Shown piece after piece: positions 35,013 to 45,685 of a stretch of 64,000 nt of DNA. A program made the translations under genes and the position numbers. Source of the DNA: Bartonella sp. A05 (GTDB taxonomy: Bacteria; Pseudomonadota; Alphaproteobacteria; Rhizobiales; Rhizobiaceae). The DNA lies in contig NZ_JANHOJ010000001.1 in NCBI RefSeq assembly GCF_026930145.1, forward strand, positions 514,454 through 578,453, read 5' to 3'. Every line of letters starts with the position of its first letter. Position 1 is the first letter of the stretch. Under the pieces are notes generated by a model. That model was not told where the DNA came from and searched no databases. It saw nothing but the letters and a program-made list of their open reading frames with translations.

Positions 35013-35041
35013 CTTGTTATGGTTGTTTTGAAATCCCATAT
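35013..35041 (+). promoter_or_regulatory. Heat-shock (RpoH) promoter of clpB
   Basis: CTTGTT at 35013-35018 and CCATAT at 35036-35041 are separated by exactly 17 bases. This matches the alphaproteobacterial sigma-32 pattern (CTTG...N17...CCATAT-like). It lies about 120 bases before the clpB start, and clpB is a classical RpoH target. Confidence 0.75.
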
Positions 35042-35163
35042 TGCGTGTAGATATAAGACAGTTTTCAATCTGCATCGTTAATGATATTCCGCATCGTTTT
35101 TGGGGAAATTTGAAGAAAAGCTTTAAAAGATGAAATGAAATAGCGGTCAAAGAAAGGAACAAC

Positions 35164-37752
35164 ATGAACCTAGAAAAATATAGTGAACGACTGCAAGGTT
35201 TTTTACAAGCAGCACAAAATAGCGCCCTTTCTTCCGACAATCAGCAATTTATGCCTGAACATTTCTTAAAAATACTCTTAGATGATAATCAAGGATTGGC
35301 GGCTTCCTTGATTCAAAAAGCCGGGGGGGATTTGCCAAGCATTCAAAAAGCACTCAAAGCAGCACTCGATGCTTTGCCTAAAGTGCAAGGCGGAAATGGA
35401 CAGCTTTATATGTCGCAGCCGCTCGCAAAAGTCTTTACAATGGCTGAAGATCTCGCGCAGAAAGCGGGTGATCAATTTGTCACTGTGGAACGGGTGTTAC
35501 AAGCTCTTCTCATGGAAAAAACCGCAAAAACTGCCGATATTCTCAAAACCGGAGGTTTAACACAACAGGCTCTTAATCAAGCAGTTAATACTATGCGAAA
35601 AGGAAAAACAGCAACAAGCCCGCATGCTGAAAGCCAATATGATGCATTGGAGAAATATGCACGCAATCTTACACAAGATGCACGCGAAGGAAAGCTTGAT
35701 CCTGTCATTGGACGGGAAGAAGAAATTCGCCGAACAATTCAGGTTCTCTCACGCCGAACAAAAAATAATCCTGTTCTTATCGGTGAACCCGGTGTGGGAA
35801 AAACCGCAATCGTAGAGGGTTTGGTACTTCGTATCGTTAATGGGGATGTCCCTGAAACATTGCGCGATAAACAACTCTATGCTTTGGATATGGGTGCTCT
35901 TATTGCTGGTGCAAAATATCGGGGGGAATTCGAAGAACGATTAAAAGCTGTCTTAGCAGAGGTGCAAGCCGAAAATGGACAGATTATCCTCTTTATTGAT
36001 GAATTGCATAATCTCGTGGGAGCCGGGAAATCCGATGGCCCTATGGATGCCTCCAATTTGCTGAAGCCCGCTCTCGCACGCGGTGAACTCCATTGTGTTG
36101 GCGCTACAACACTCGAAGAATACCGGAAATATGTCGAAAAAGACGCCGCTCTCGCACGACGGTTCCAACCCGTCTTCGTGCCTGAGCCAACATTTGAGGA
36201 TACAATCTCTATCTTACGCGGCATCAAAGAAAAATACGAACAACATCACAAAGTACGTTTGGCTGACAGTGCTTTGATCGCCGCTGCGCGCTTGTCAAAT
36301 CGCTATATTACCGATCGATTTCTGCCCGATAAAGCGATTGATCTCATCGATGAAGCTGCTGCACGATTGCGTATGCAGGTCGATTCAAAACCAGAAGAGC
36401 TTGATGCAATAGATCGGCGCATTTTGCAGTTAAAAATTGAACGGGAAGCTTTGAAAACAGAAGTCGATCCTACGTCAAAAGAGCGGTTGCGAACTGTGGA
36501 AACTGAACTCAATACATTGGAAAAACAATCCACTGAGATGACAAGCGCTTGGCAGGCTGAAAAACAAAAATTAGGTCATGCCGCCGACTTAAAAAAACAG
36601 CTCGAAGAAGCGCGAAATGCTCTAGCTATTGCACAGCGTAACGGACAGTTTCAACGTGCTGGGGAACTAGCCTATAGTGTGATCCCTGAACTCGAAAAAC
36701 AACTGAACATTGCAGAAAATGACGACCAAAAAAATAATCTAGTCGAAGAAGTCGTAAGTGCTGAACATATCGCGCAAATCGTCTCACGGTGGACAGGAAT
36801 TCCCGTCGATCGTATGCTCGAAGCTGAACGCGATAAACTATTGCGTATGGAAGATGAAATCAGTAAACGAGTGGTCGGACAGGGCGAAGCCGTTCAAGCC
36901 GTCGCTCGGGCTGTGCGACGCGCGCGCGCCGGATTACAAGATCCAAATCGGCCAATCGGATCCTTCATGTTCCTAGGGCCAACAGGCGTGGGAAAAACAG
37001 AATTAACAAAAGCGCTCGCTGCTTTCCTCTTCCAAGACCCTAATGCAATGCTGCGAATCGATATGTCAGAATATATGGAAAAACACGCTGGTGCACGACT
37101 CATCGGTGCACCGCCAGGATATATCGGATACGAAGAAGGGGGCGTGCTAACCGAAGCTGTAAGACGGAGACCCTATCAAGTCATCCTTTTTGACGAAATT
37201 GAAAAAGCACATCCAGATATCTTTAATCTCTTACTCCAAGTGCTCGATGAAGGGCGCTTAACAGATGGACAAGGGCGAACCGTCGATTTTCGAAATACAT
37301 TGCTCATTATGACATCAAATCTTGGTGCTGACTTCTTAACCGCACTGCCTGAAGGGCAAACAACCGATACAGTCAGAGAGGATGTCATGCACGCCGTTAA
37401 GGATGCATTCCGACCTGAATTCTTGAACCGTATTGATGAAATTATTCTCTTTCAAAGATTGCAACGTCAAGATATGGAAGCTATCGTTGATATTCAAATA
37501 CAATATTTACAAAATTTGCTCAATGAACGAAACATAACATTGCAAATTACACAAGAAGCGCGCGAATTTCTCGCAAATAAAGGATATGACCCACTCTATG
37601 GCGCGAGGCCGCTAAAACGAATCATTCAAAAAGAAATTCAAGATCCTCTTGCCGAAAGCATCCTCTTTGGAACAGTTCAAGATGAAGAAACCATTATGGT
37701 AACAAAAAAAGAAGAAAAATTGGCATTTTCCTCCCTAAAAAATGAGGCATAA
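35164..37752 (+). CDS. clpB: ClpB disaggregase
   Basis: An 862-residue AAA+ chaperone that, with DnaK, extracts proteins from aggregates. It has the N-terminal Clp repeat domain (about 1-150), NBD1 with Walker A GEPGVGKT near residue 208 and Walker [10 protein letters not shown] near 275, and a coiled-coil middle domain (about 410-525). NBD2 has GPTGVGKT near 605 and [13 protein letters not shown] near 672. Domain order and length are canonical. In many Rhizobiales clpB lies beside the DUF4167 gene; here the two are separated by the phage late module and flanking DNA. Confidence 0.98.
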   Translation: MNLEKYSERLQGFLQAAQNSALSSDNQQFMPEHFLKILLDDNQGLAASLIQKAGGDLPSIQKALKAALDALPKVQGGNGQLYMSQPLAKVFTMAEDLAQKAGDQFVTVERVLQALLMEKTAKTADILKTGGLTQQALNQAVNTMRKGKTATSPHAESQYDALEKYARNLTQDAREGKLDPVIGREEEIRRTIQVLSRRTKNNPVLIGEPGVGKTAIVEGLVLRIVNGDVPETLRDKQLYALDMGALIAGAKYRGEFEERLKAVLAEVQAENGQIILFIDELHNLVGAGKSDGPMDASNLLKPALARGELHCVGATTLEEYRKYVEKDAALARRFQPVFVPEPTFEDTISILRGIKEKYEQHHKVRLADSALIAAARLSNRYITDRFLPDKAIDLIDEAAARLRMQVDSKPEELDAIDRRILQLKIEREALKTEVDPTSKERLRTVETELNTLEKQSTEMTSAWQAEKQKLGHAADLKKQLEEARNALAIAQRNGQFQRAGELAYSVIPELEKQLNIAENDDQKNNLVEEVVSAEHIAQIVSRWTGIPVDRMLEAERDKLLRMEDEISKRVVGQGEAVQAVARAVRRARAGLQDPNRPIGSFMFLGPTGVGKTELTKALAAFLFQDPNAMLRIDMSEYMEKHAGARLIGAPPGYIGYEEGGVLTEAVRRRPYQVILFDEIEKAHPDIFNLLLQVLDEGRLTDGQGRTVDFRNTLLIMTSNLGADFLTALPEGQTTDTVREDVMHAVKDAFRPEFLNRIDEIILFQRLQRQDMEAIVDIQIQYLQNLLNERNITLQITQEAREFLANKGYDPLYGARPLKRIIQKEIQDPLAESILFGTVQDEETIMVTKKEEKLAFSSLKNEA

Positions 37753-38631
37753 AAAAGGACAAAAACAATGAAAACAGAAAATAAAAATTGACAAAGTAAA
37801 CCTAAATGGATATTATAAATCCATAATCGGAATTCTATGTTTCTTTATCAAGGTACTTTTATTCCGAGATAGAGGGCATAAATAAGTGAAGCGGATTTTG
37901 TCAGTCTTCTCTTTTTTAGGTTCTATTTATTTCTAGAGGGTAGGCATGCGGGGGAAATATTCCTCAGAGGTGAATGTCTTTAGATTTTTACGTCTGCGGG
38001 TTTTTATGGGATGCTTTAGGCGATCTACGCCGTAATTTACATTCTTTATGACATGTTACCCTATTACATTTTATCCTGTTCATCATTGGGGTTTTTGATT
38101 CCGAGGGGGATGGTACCTTTGTGTGTGATTGCTCCCTGTCTTTATTTATAACATATATCTGTTTGCACAATGTACATTTTAGAATTGCGTACATTTTAGA
38201 ATTGTGCAGCGCTTTGGAGAGAAGCGTAGATCAATAGGGTTTTTGCATGCCCGAAAGTGAATGCAGAGAGCGGTTATGCCCAAGGATCAGTTTTGATCAA
38301 ATCAAAAAAATGATCAGAGCAATATGCAGTAAAGCATGCAACAAAATATGTAAAATCTGGAAACAATGCTCAACCATCTTTCTTGCGGGTGGCTGCTGGG
38401 ATACATGTTGAAATGTTCTAAAGTAAGCACCAGTTTGGTGAAAGCATGGGTTTGAAAAATGCGATCCTGTGCTGAGGCGTGCACTGAATTTGGTATCGCC
38501 ACAGAGGAGATGTGCAGATTATTTTACGGTTTTTACCGGTAATATTTATGCAACACACGAGGTCATGTGATTGTTCTTCCTTCGGGGGCATAGAGATTCG
38601 CATGGAGCAAATAATTTGAAGGAATATTCAG
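37753..38631. other. Intergenic region between clpB and the phage late module
   Basis: No convincing gene on either strand. It is the left boundary of the late module. I saw no integrase remnant or clear attachment-site repeat. The promoter for the late genes may lie near the right end. Confidence 0.45.
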
Positions 38632-38961
38632 GTGACAAATGAAAAAAGTCTCTCTTCATGCAGAAGAGGGCGGCCAAAAGGCGCATTGAATAAAACAACA
38701 AAACTGCTCAAAGATGCTATTCTGACAGCTGCTGCACAGGCGGGGTATCACTATGGTTCTGATGGTTTGGTATCTTATCTTCAATATCATGCGATCAATA
38801 ATCCTGTGCCTTTTTTCTCGCTTTTGGCAAAGGTTTTGCCTCTGCAAGTGACCGGAGAAGGGGGAGGCGATGTCAAAACAGTTTCACGTGTTGAAATTGT
38901 GCCGGTCATTGCAAAGGAGACGACGCTTGAGGAGCATAATGCATCGACTTGTAATGATTAG
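38632..38961 (+). CDS. Putative small terminase subunit or DNA-binding phage protein
   Basis: The 109-residue frame starts at a GTG. Its N-terminus CRRGRPKGALNKTTKLLKDA is an AT-hook-like basic stretch seen in phage terminase-associated proteins. LTAAAQAGYHYGSDGLVSYL and FFSLLAKVLPLQVTGEG follow, common in proteins encoded upstream of TerL. A GAAGGA site precedes the start. Position two genes before portal fits a DNA-recognition subunit, but the gap of 546 bases to terL is odd. Similarity is motif-level only. Confidence 0.55.
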   Translation: MTNEKSLSSCRRGRPKGALNKTTKLLKDAILTAAAQAGYHYGSDGLVSYLQYHAINNPVPFFSLLAKVLPLQVTGEGGGDVKTVSRVEIVPVIAKETTLEEHNASTCND

Positions 38962-39507
38962 CGCTATAAATGATCGTTCATACGGTAAGTCAAACCGGTT
39001 TTTGATAGGGCACTCAAGCGCTCAATATGCGAGAAAACTCCATTTATGCACAAAAACACACAAATTATATAACACTGCGCAAATGATACTGCGCAAATGA
39101 TACTGCATTTGCGGAAAGAATGCGGAACAAGGGAGCGTCTTTTTCTGAAACGCTGATGTCGACGCTGCTTTCGAGCGCGGGGATGTTAAAAAGGCTGATA
39201 TGCGTGCCGCTGCGGGGGAAAATCATGGAGCGCGTTGAAAATAGCTCTAGAAAATACACGCCTTGGCTTTATGTCGGCTGTGGGTGGTTATCAGCGTGAA
39301 AGATAAGAAATAAGGTTTAATCAAACAGTCAAGCTGGTGAGAAAAGCGTGATTATGGCGCGGGGGCGGGAGCTTATGGGCAAGACAAGGAAGCAAGACTT
39401 AAGCGGAAAACAAGGTTTAAGTGGAAAACAAGGTTTGATCGGAGAATGGGTCTGATGGGGGAACGAAGCGTGATCTACAGAAAAATAAAGCAACGAGGAA
39501 GTCGCTC
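38962..39507. repeat. Spacer with short tandem repeats before terL
   Basis: ACTGCGCAAATGAT is repeated in tandem at 39074-39101. An 18-bp unit AAGCGGAAAACAAGGTTT is repeated at 39401-39436. No gene is seen in the 546 bases. In phages the packaging (pac) site is often near the terS/terL border, so these repeats deserve note. Confidence 0.55.
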
Positions 39508-40833
39508 ATGACAACAGCTCAAGTTGCTCTTATCCCAAAACTTATCCCTGTTTTTGCTGGAAAAGCAGATGTGCGTGCCGCTTGGGGAGGGCGAGGATCT
39601 GGAAAAACACGATCCTTTGCTTTGATGTCAGCGGTGGTTGGTTATCGGCACGGAAAGGCAGGGGAAAGAGGTATAATTTTATGTGCAAGACAGTTCCAAA
39701 ATTCACTTAATGAAAGTTCCTTGGAAGAAATTAAACGAGCTATTGAGTCTTATCGCTTTTTACAAGACTATTATGAGATCGGTGATAAATATATCAAATC
39801 AAAAGATGGGCGCATCGTTTATGTTTTTGCTGGGCTTGATCGCAATATCACAAGCATTAAATCCATGGGACGCATTCTGATTTGTTGGGTTGATGAAGCA
39901 GAACCCGTCACAGACAATGCATGGCAAACGCTTATTCCAACATTACGAGAAGAAGGAAAAAATTGGCATTCTGAATTATGGGTCACTTGGAACCCCGTAC
40001 GGGAAAATGCGCCCGTTGAAAAAAGATTCAGAAATATAAACGATCCCAATATTAAGGGGGTGGAGATCAATTGGCGCGATAATCCTCAATTTCCTGATAA
40101 ACTCAATCGAGATCGAAAAGCTGATTTTGAACAAAGGCCGGAACAGTATCAGCATATTTGGGAAGGCCACTATCTGCAAGCCATTCAAGGTGCATATTAT
40201 CAAAAATCACTCCTCGAAGCTGAACAGGAAGGACGGATTACATATGTTCCGCGTGATCCGCTCATTCAGATTAAAATCTTTTGGGATATTGGGGGAACAG
40301 GAGCAAAGGCTGATGCAACGGCCTTATGGGTAGCACAATTCGTCGGTCGTGAAATTCGCGTCCTCGATTATTATGAAGCGCAAGGACAGCCTCTCTCCGA
40401 GCACATTGGCTGGGTGTGCCATAAGGGATATAACGAGGCTCTTATGGTCTTGCCTCACGATGGGGCAACAAAAGATCGGGTTTGCAATGTTAGTTTTGAA
40501 AGTGCTCTCCAACAAGCCGGATTTCAAACCAGAATTATTCCAAATCAAGGACTGGGAGCCGTCAAAATGCGCATCGAAGCGGTGAGACGTTTATTTCCGG
40601 CCATATGGTTTAATCGCGACACAACAGAGGCTGGACGAAAAGCACTCGCATGGTATCACGAAAAACGCGACGAGCAACGCAATATCGGATTAGGTGCAGA
40701 ACATGATTGGGCAAGCCATGGCGCCGATAGTTTCGGACTTATGTGTATCGCCTATGAACAACCCAACAACAAACCCAGAAAAGATATCTATCGCTCTTCT
40801 TCCTATTCTCAAACATCATGGATGGCTTTCTAA
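39508..40833 (+). CDS. terL: Large terminase subunit (PBSX type)
   Basis: The 441-residue DNA-packaging motor has Walker A GGRGSGKT at residues 27-34, a Walker B-type ILICWVDEAEPV near residue 128 and GVEINWRDNPQFPDKL. A C-terminal RNase-H-like nuclease begins at KIFWDIGGTGAKADATALWV, with further acidic residues in LPHDGATKDR and GADSFGL. It cuts and translocates DNA into proheads. Its stop overlaps the portal start (TAATG). Confidence 0.93.
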   Translation: MTTAQVALIPKLIPVFAGKADVRAAWGGRGSGKTRSFALMSAVVGYRHGKAGERGIILCARQFQNSLNESSLEEIKRAIESYRFLQDYYEIGDKYIKSKDGRIVYVFAGLDRNITSIKSMGRILICWVDEAEPVTDNAWQTLIPTLREEGKNWHSELWVTWNPVRENAPVEKRFRNINDPNIKGVEINWRDNPQFPDKLNRDRKADFEQRPEQYQHIWEGHYLQAIQGAYYQKSLLEAEQEGRITYVPRDPLIQIKIFWDIGGTGAKADATALWVAQFVGREIRVLDYYEAQGQPLSEHIGWVCHKGYNEALMVLPHDGATKDRVCNVSFESALQQAGFQTRIIPNQGLGAVKMRIEAVRRLFPAIWFNRDTTEAGRKALAWYHEKRDEQRNIGLGAEHDWASHGADSFGLMCIAYEQPNNKPRKDIYRSSSYSQTSWMAF

Positions 40834-42593
40834 TGAACAACGGTACAGCTTTTTTTGACTTGAGTGAAACACTCGAACATCAAGCGCTTTTTAAAAAACT
40901 TGTCGGTTGGTATCAGGATGATATCAAACATGCCGAGCAATGGCGCAAGAATGCTCAAGAAGATTATGATTTCTACAATGGGCGGCAATGGAATGAGCAA
41001 GATCTCGCCGTGCTACGGGAACAGAATAGACCTGTTATGACCTTTAACCGTATCGCTCCTTTGATTCATGCGGTTGTTGGGGCTGAGCGAAATAATAAAC
41101 GGCAAGTGCAATTTATTCCCAGACAAGAAGGGGCCGCTTTGGCCAATGAAATCTTAACCGGAGCGGCTGAATGGTTTCGCGATGAGGCCGGTGGAGAATT
41201 TGAAGATTCTGATGCTTTCCAAGATGCAATTATCTGCGGAATGGGCTGGACAGATACACGGCTTGACTACGAAGAGGACCCAAAGGGAAAACCAGTAATC
41301 GCGCGATTGGATCCCATGAAAATGGTCTGGGATGCAAGTGCTATTAAGCCCAATCTGATCGATGCACAGCGCGTATGGTATATCGATGAAAAACCTCTCG
41401 CTATGGCTAAGGAAATGTTCCCAAATGTCCATTGGAGTGAACTCAATGCCGATTGGGTACAAAATCATAGCTTTCTGCACGACTCCAGCGATGGCGAAAG
41501 CCAAAGCTTTCACAACGAATATGGCGAGGGTGGTAGCTCTTCTGGTCCCAAAATGGTGACTTTGGCTGAATGCCGGTGGTTTGAGCGCGAGGTCTATTAT
41601 AAAGTCCTCAACCCCCAAACAGGGCAGTTTATCGATTATTCAGAACAGGACTTTCAAAGTATAAAAAAAGATATCCCACAAATCCAAGCGACAAAAATGA
41701 CTAGAAAAATCGTTAAACGTGCATTCTTGGGAAAAAAACTACTCGATGCACCCGATAAGCCATTAGTGCCCTCCGATCAACTGGGGTGGGAATGTATTAC
41801 AGGATATTTTGATAAGCTAAGCAGACAATTTTATGGTATCGTCAAAGCAGCAAAAGATCCGCAACGGTGGGCCAATAAATATTTTAGTCAAGTCATGCAT
41901 TTGCTCAATAGTCAGTCAAAAGGCGGAATCATGGCAGAACGTGATGCTTTCGATGATGATCGGCAAGCTGCAGAAAGCTGGGCAAGAGCCGATAGTATTA
42001 CATGGCTTAAAAGTGGTGCTGTCTCGGGAGGAAGAATCCAGCCAAAACCAGTGGCCCAATTTCCAAATGGATTTTTTCAGCTCTTTAATGAAGCAAAAGG
42101 CGCAATTTCTCAAGTAACAGGATTATCTCCCGAATTTATTGGGATACGCGCGGTAAACCAACCAGGTGTTCTTGAAGAACAACGACGCCAATCATCACTT
42201 AACCTTTTGGCATCCTTTTTTGATGGCTTGCGGCGATACCGGAAACGGCAGGGGCAAATTATCCTCTATCTCATTCAAAATTATCTTTCTGATGGGCGAT
42301 TGGTGCGCATCGTCGGTGAAGAAAACGCTAAGTATGTGCCGCTGACGCGCGAAATGGTTACCAGTCTGGAATATGATATTGTTGTCGATGATGCGCCAAC
42401 AAGTCCTAATGAAAAAGAACGGACATTTGCTGTTATTACACAATTGCTTCCTTTAATGCAGAATTTCGCAACACCAGATATGATGCTCGATTTATTGCAC
42501 TATTCACCATTGCCTGCATCGCTTATTCATAAAATTGCGACAAAAGCGCAAAAGCAGAATCTAGAACAGGATAACCTGCAAGTGCTCCTATAA
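40833..42593 (+). CDS. P22-like portal protein
   Basis: A 586-residue portal of the P22/podovirus type. The N-terminal region HAEQWRKNAQEDYDFYNGRQW with PVMTFNRIAPLIHAVVG is typical. DAFQDAIICGMGWTDTRLDY and later GLSPEFIGIRAVNQPGVLEE support it. Twelve copies would form the DNA entry ring and tail joint. The ATG at 40833 overlaps the terminase stop; an ATG at 40818 in the same frame would overlap more and lacks a ribosome site. Confidence 0.9.
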   Translation: MNNGTAFFDLSETLEHQALFKKLVGWYQDDIKHAEQWRKNAQEDYDFYNGRQWNEQDLAVLREQNRPVMTFNRIAPLIHAVVGAERNNKRQVQFIPRQEGAALANEILTGAAEWFRDEAGGEFEDSDAFQDAIICGMGWTDTRLDYEEDPKGKPVIARLDPMKMVWDASAIKPNLIDAQRVWYIDEKPLAMAKEMFPNVHWSELNADWVQNHSFLHDSSDGESQSFHNEYGEGGSSSGPKMVTLAECRWFEREVYYKVLNPQTGQFIDYSEQDFQSIKKDIPQIQATKMTRKIVKRAFLGKKLLDAPDKPLVPSDQLGWECITGYFDKLSRQFYGIVKAAKDPQRWANKYFSQVMHLLNSQSKGGIMAERDAFDDDRQAAESWARADSITWLKSGAVSGGRIQPKPVAQFPNGFFQLFNEAKGAISQVTGLSPEFIGIRAVNQPGVLEEQRRQSSLNLLASFFDGLRRYRKRQGQIILYLIQNYLSDGRLVRIVGEENAKYVPLTREMVTSLEYDIVVDDAPTSPNEKERTFAVITQLLPLMQNFATPDMMLDLLHYSPLPASLIHKIATKAQKQNLEQDNLQVLL

Positions 42594-42867
42594 CACAAGG
42601 ATACGCTCTGCTGTACTCAGAAATGAAGCCGAAAACGTCATGGAAATAGTGGTGAAACCGCTTATTCCAACAGGACGGATAAAAAGATTGGCTTGGGGAC
42701 AAAGCAAAAAGAGCAAGACCCGTTTGTAAAAGGCATTTGCAGTTTGGGGGCGCTCTGGGATGGTGCCAAAGCAGGATAATGCGCAAAGGGCATTTTCTAC
42801 ACAAAGCATCTCATCATTTGTTGAGAAGACGGTATCTTATTGTCTGAATAGAAAAAAGGCTGACACA

Positions 42868-43614
42868 ATGGACGAAGAAAACTTAATCTGGGAAGAACAA
42901 AACCAATTCACACAAAATGCTCTTCAAGAAAGTGAAAACCATGAAGAGGTTAACACTGTGGAGGGGGAAAAGGCAGAAAATATCGGAGAAAATCGAGAAG
43001 AGTCTCAAAACGCTGAAGGGATTGAAGCACCACCAGATCCGCAAAAAGATTTTATGGGTTATATGCAATGGTTGGGAAAAACACTCCACAAACAGGAATT
43101 ATTACGTGCTCAATCACAACACAGTTCTGTTCCTTCAGAAGCAGAGCAATTGCGCTCTTTTTTCCAGAAATCTGTGGCAGATGTCAAACAAAAGCATCAA
43201 GATTTCGATCAAGCCGCAGACTTCATTTATGATACGCGTGCTAAACAATTGGCTGCTTGTGCTGCACTCTATCCCGAAATGGCCGATCCAAAAGTTATTG
43301 ATGAAAGAATCGGAAATGAATTAAAGCAGATTATTCGGGATTGTGCACAAAAAAAGCAAAATCCTGCTCAAGTGATCTACACTATTGCACAAAAAATTGG
43401 TTATACGAACACGCTGCAAAGCAACTCTGTTGAAACTATACAGGAAAGGCAAAATTCTGCACGCACACTTGCTGCTCATAACGGTTTGACCCCAACCGGA
43501 ACTATTTCTTTGGAAATGCTCGATAAAATGTCAGAAGCAGAATTTAGTACTTGGATTAATGATCCCAAAAATAAAGCCGCTTTTAATCATTTAATGGGGG
43601 GAGGCGATCTCTAA
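42868..43614 (+). CDS. Putative scaffolding protein
   Basis: The 248-residue protein is acidic and predicted helical (MDEENLIWEEQNQFTQNALQ, KAENIGENREESQNAEG). It ends in a more ordered region SLEMLDKMSEAEFSTWINDP. Proteins of this character between portal and capsid are assembly scaffolds. The frame opens at 42760, but the ATG at 42868 has an AAGG site and the acidic start expected. No direct family motif was seen, so the call rests on order and composition. Confidence 0.65.
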   Translation: MDEENLIWEEQNQFTQNALQESENHEEVNTVEGEKAENIGENREESQNAEGIEAPPDPQKDFMGYMQWLGKTLHKQELLRAQSQHSSVPSEAEQLRSFFQKSVADVKQKHQDFDQAADFIYDTRAKQLAACAALYPEMADPKVIDERIGNELKQIIRDCAQKKQNPAQVIYTIAQKIGYTNTLQSNSVETIQERQNSARTLAAHNGLTPTGTISLEMLDKMSEAEFSTWINDPKNKAAFNHLMGGGDL

Positions 43615-43716
43615 AGGAGGAGAGCTGTGAATAAACACAAGACAAAACTCTAAACAGGAAAAACACAAACCAAGCAATTTACGGCTTTGAAAATAAGACA
43701 TGTGGATGCTCAGAAA

Positions 43717-43741
43717 CCGGCAGTTCGCCGGATTTTTTTTA
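43717..43741 (+). terminator. Terminator-like hairpin between scaffold and capsid genes
   Basis: CCGGC-AGTTC-GCCGG is followed directly by GA and eight T residues. This is the form of an intrinsic terminator, yet it lies inside the late gene cluster. It may trim the mRNA or need antitermination. Confidence 0.75.
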
Positions 43742-43763
43742 TCAATAATTCTAAGGGGGAAAA

Positions 43764-44885
43764 ATGGCTGTAACGCAAATCAAACTCAACGACCCAATGG
43801 CTGTGCGCTCGTGGTCTAAACTACTCAATCAAGAAGTCTCAAAAGCGATTTCTATTGCACCATTAATTGGAAAAGATTCAAACAGTATTATACAATTGAA
43901 AGATGAAACCAATAAGGCAAGTGGCGATTCAATTAGCTTTAGTTTGCGGACGCAATTATTCGGTGATGGTGTCACTGAAGGACAGGAGATTGAAGGCAAA
44001 GAAGAAGTCTTGCAATTCTTAAATGACCGATTGGCGATTAATGAACTCGTTCATGCTGTTCGGGTTAAAAATGAAGGAACCATCGATCAGCAACGTATCT
44101 TACATAATTTGCGCACAGAAGCAAAAAATGGGTTGGTCGATTGGTATGCCGATCGTTTGAGCATGATGTTCTTCATTCATGTTTGTGGTTATACCGCAAA
44201 AACGCTCCATTTCGAAGGACGAACCATTACATTGAAGCCTGTCCATTACGGATTTAATACACCAACCGCTCCGACCAATAAACGTGTCGTGCGACCCAAT
44301 GGAAAAATAAAAGATGAAGATTTGAAAGCAAACGATCTGTTTGATCTCAAATTGATCGATAAAGCTGTTGAACGCGCGAAACTTGCAAATCCAAAAATTA
44401 GGCCCGTGCGTGTCGATGGCGAAAATGTTTATGTGCTTTATCTCCATCCAACACAGGTTACACAATTGAGAACCAATACCGAAGCTGGGCAGTGGCTCGA
44501 TATTACCAAAGCAATCTACAGCGGTAGCCGTATGAAAAACCCAATCTATAATGGATCCCTCGGTATGTATAATGGGGTCATCTTGCGGGAAGCCGAACAT
44601 GTAACCGAAGGCGTAGAGTCAGGAACTCTAGGAAATGTTGTGTCTAAAGTGCGCCGTGCTGTTTTGCTTGGGGCACAAAGTGCTGTTATCGCTTTCGGTA
44701 AAGATCAGGGAGCAACGCGTTATAAATTGGTGGAAGAACTCTTTGACTATGAACGCGAATTCGGTGTGGCAGCAAAAACCATCATTGGTATGAAAAAAAC
44801 ATGCTTCAATTTGCCAACAAGCAGTGCTCAAGATGCACAAGATTTCGGTACAATCGTAATACCAACCTATGGTGTACCTGCTTAA
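43764..44885 (+). CDS. N4-gp56-family major capsid protein
   Basis: The 373-residue protein begins MAVTQIKLNDPMAVRSWSKL, followed by KDETNKASGDSISFSLRTQL and a GQEIEGKEE segment. It ends with EREFGVAAKTIIGMKKTCFN and FGTIVIPTYGVPA. These are the pattern of the HK97-fold N4-gp56 capsid family used by several podovirus-like phages. A TAAGGGGG ribosome site predicts strong translation, suiting the most abundant particle protein. The terminator-like hairpin upstream suggests it may also be expressed separately. Confidence 0.9.
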   Translation: MAVTQIKLNDPMAVRSWSKLLNQEVSKAISIAPLIGKDSNSIIQLKDETNKASGDSISFSLRTQLFGDGVTEGQEIEGKEEVLQFLNDRLAINELVHAVRVKNEGTIDQQRILHNLRTEAKNGLVDWYADRLSMMFFIHVCGYTAKTLHFEGRTITLKPVHYGFNTPTAPTNKRVVRPNGKIKDEDLKANDLFDLKLIDKAVERAKLANPKIRPVRVDGENVYVLYLHPTQVTQLRTNTEAGQWLDITKAIYSGSRMKNPIYNGSLGMYNGVILREAEHVTEGVESGTLGNVVSKVRRAVLLGAQSAVIAFGKDQGATRYKLVEELFDYEREFGVAAKTIIGMKKTCFNLPTSSAQDAQDFGTIVIPTYGVPA

Positions 44886-44962
44886 AATATGCGCAAAAGT
44901 TTTGATCTTTTCTCTCCCAATAAAGAACTTCTTTGGGGGAGAAATACAAAAAAGGAACCTAT

Positions 44963-45685
44963 ATGACCATGACTGTTTCAGCTTTTGACCCTTATACCTT
45001 CGAAGAGAGTATCCCAGATACTCATTATTCTAAAGCTTTTCAGAGTATGATGACGCTTATCCAAGATGAAATCGATGATACAACAGATGAATATTCACCA
45101 CAAATTCAAGATTCAATTATAAGTGCTCTTCGAATGTGTAAACGAGAACTTTTTTTCTTTAATACAAAGGAAAAAATCTCATTTAAAATACAAAAAGGGA
45201 AACAATGGTACGGAAAAGAGGATAACATCTTTATTGAACCAGACATGGTTATTGAGGCATTGTTTTTAAAAACAAATTCTGAAAAACAACAAGCACTTTC
45301 CTATAAATCCATGGAAGAGTTGGAAGAAGAAGAAAGGTTGCAAGAAAAATATGGACTGCGTGCGTCGCGAGAATACCACGATTCCTATACCTTCTTGAAT
45401 CAAAAAATAGGAATTTTCCCAATCCCTCAAAAGGATGGTGTCGCCTGGCTCTATTGTGTACCGCGTTTGGTCGAGGGAGCTACAATGCAAAAAGATGATA
45501 TTTGGTTCTTCTGTGCTTTTGATTTAATTAAAGCCCGCGCAAAATACGAACTCTACAAAAATATCCTTAAAGATCCTGAGTATGCGGCTGTCTCTTACAA
45601 CGACTTTCAAGAACAGCTCCAACTGTTACGCTATGAAACATCGCGCCTGAGGGGCTGCGGAAACATTCTTCCAACGGGGTTTTAA
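44963..45685 (+). CDS. Putative head-tail adaptor (gp4-like)
   Basis: A 240-residue protein with YSKAFQSMMTLIQDEIDDTT and ISALRMCKRELFFFNTKEKI, helical regions typical of connector proteins. IWFFCAFDLIKARAKYELYK and a terminal RLRGCGNILPTGF follow. Its position directly after the capsid and before the gp10-like gene matches P22-type adaptor gp4, but no catalytic motif is apparent. ATGs at 44963 and 44969 are possible; an AAAGGA site favours the first. It ends one base before the next ATG. Confidence 0.6.
   Translation: MTMTVSAFDPYTFEESIPDTHYSKAFQSMMTLIQDEIDDTTDEYSPQIQDSIISALRMCKRELFFFNTKEKISFKIQKGKQWYGKEDNIFIEPDMVIEALFLKTNSEKQQALSYKSMEELEEEERLQEKYGLRASREYHDSYTFLNQKIGIFPIPQKDGVAWLYCVPRLVEGATMQKDDIWFFCAFDLIKARAKYELYKNILKDPEYAAVSYNDFQEQLQLLRYETSRLRGCGNILPTGF

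Noticed and set aside
42594..42809. Minus-strand ORFs between the portal and scaffold genes
   Set aside because: They oppose the direction of the whole late cluster, have no ribosome site and show no domain.
44913..44943. Hairpin CTCCC...AAAG/CTTT...GGGAG after the capsid gene as a terminator
   Set aside because: There is no T-tract after the stem, and the next gene follows at once; it may be a weak processing signal but the evidence is too thin to list.
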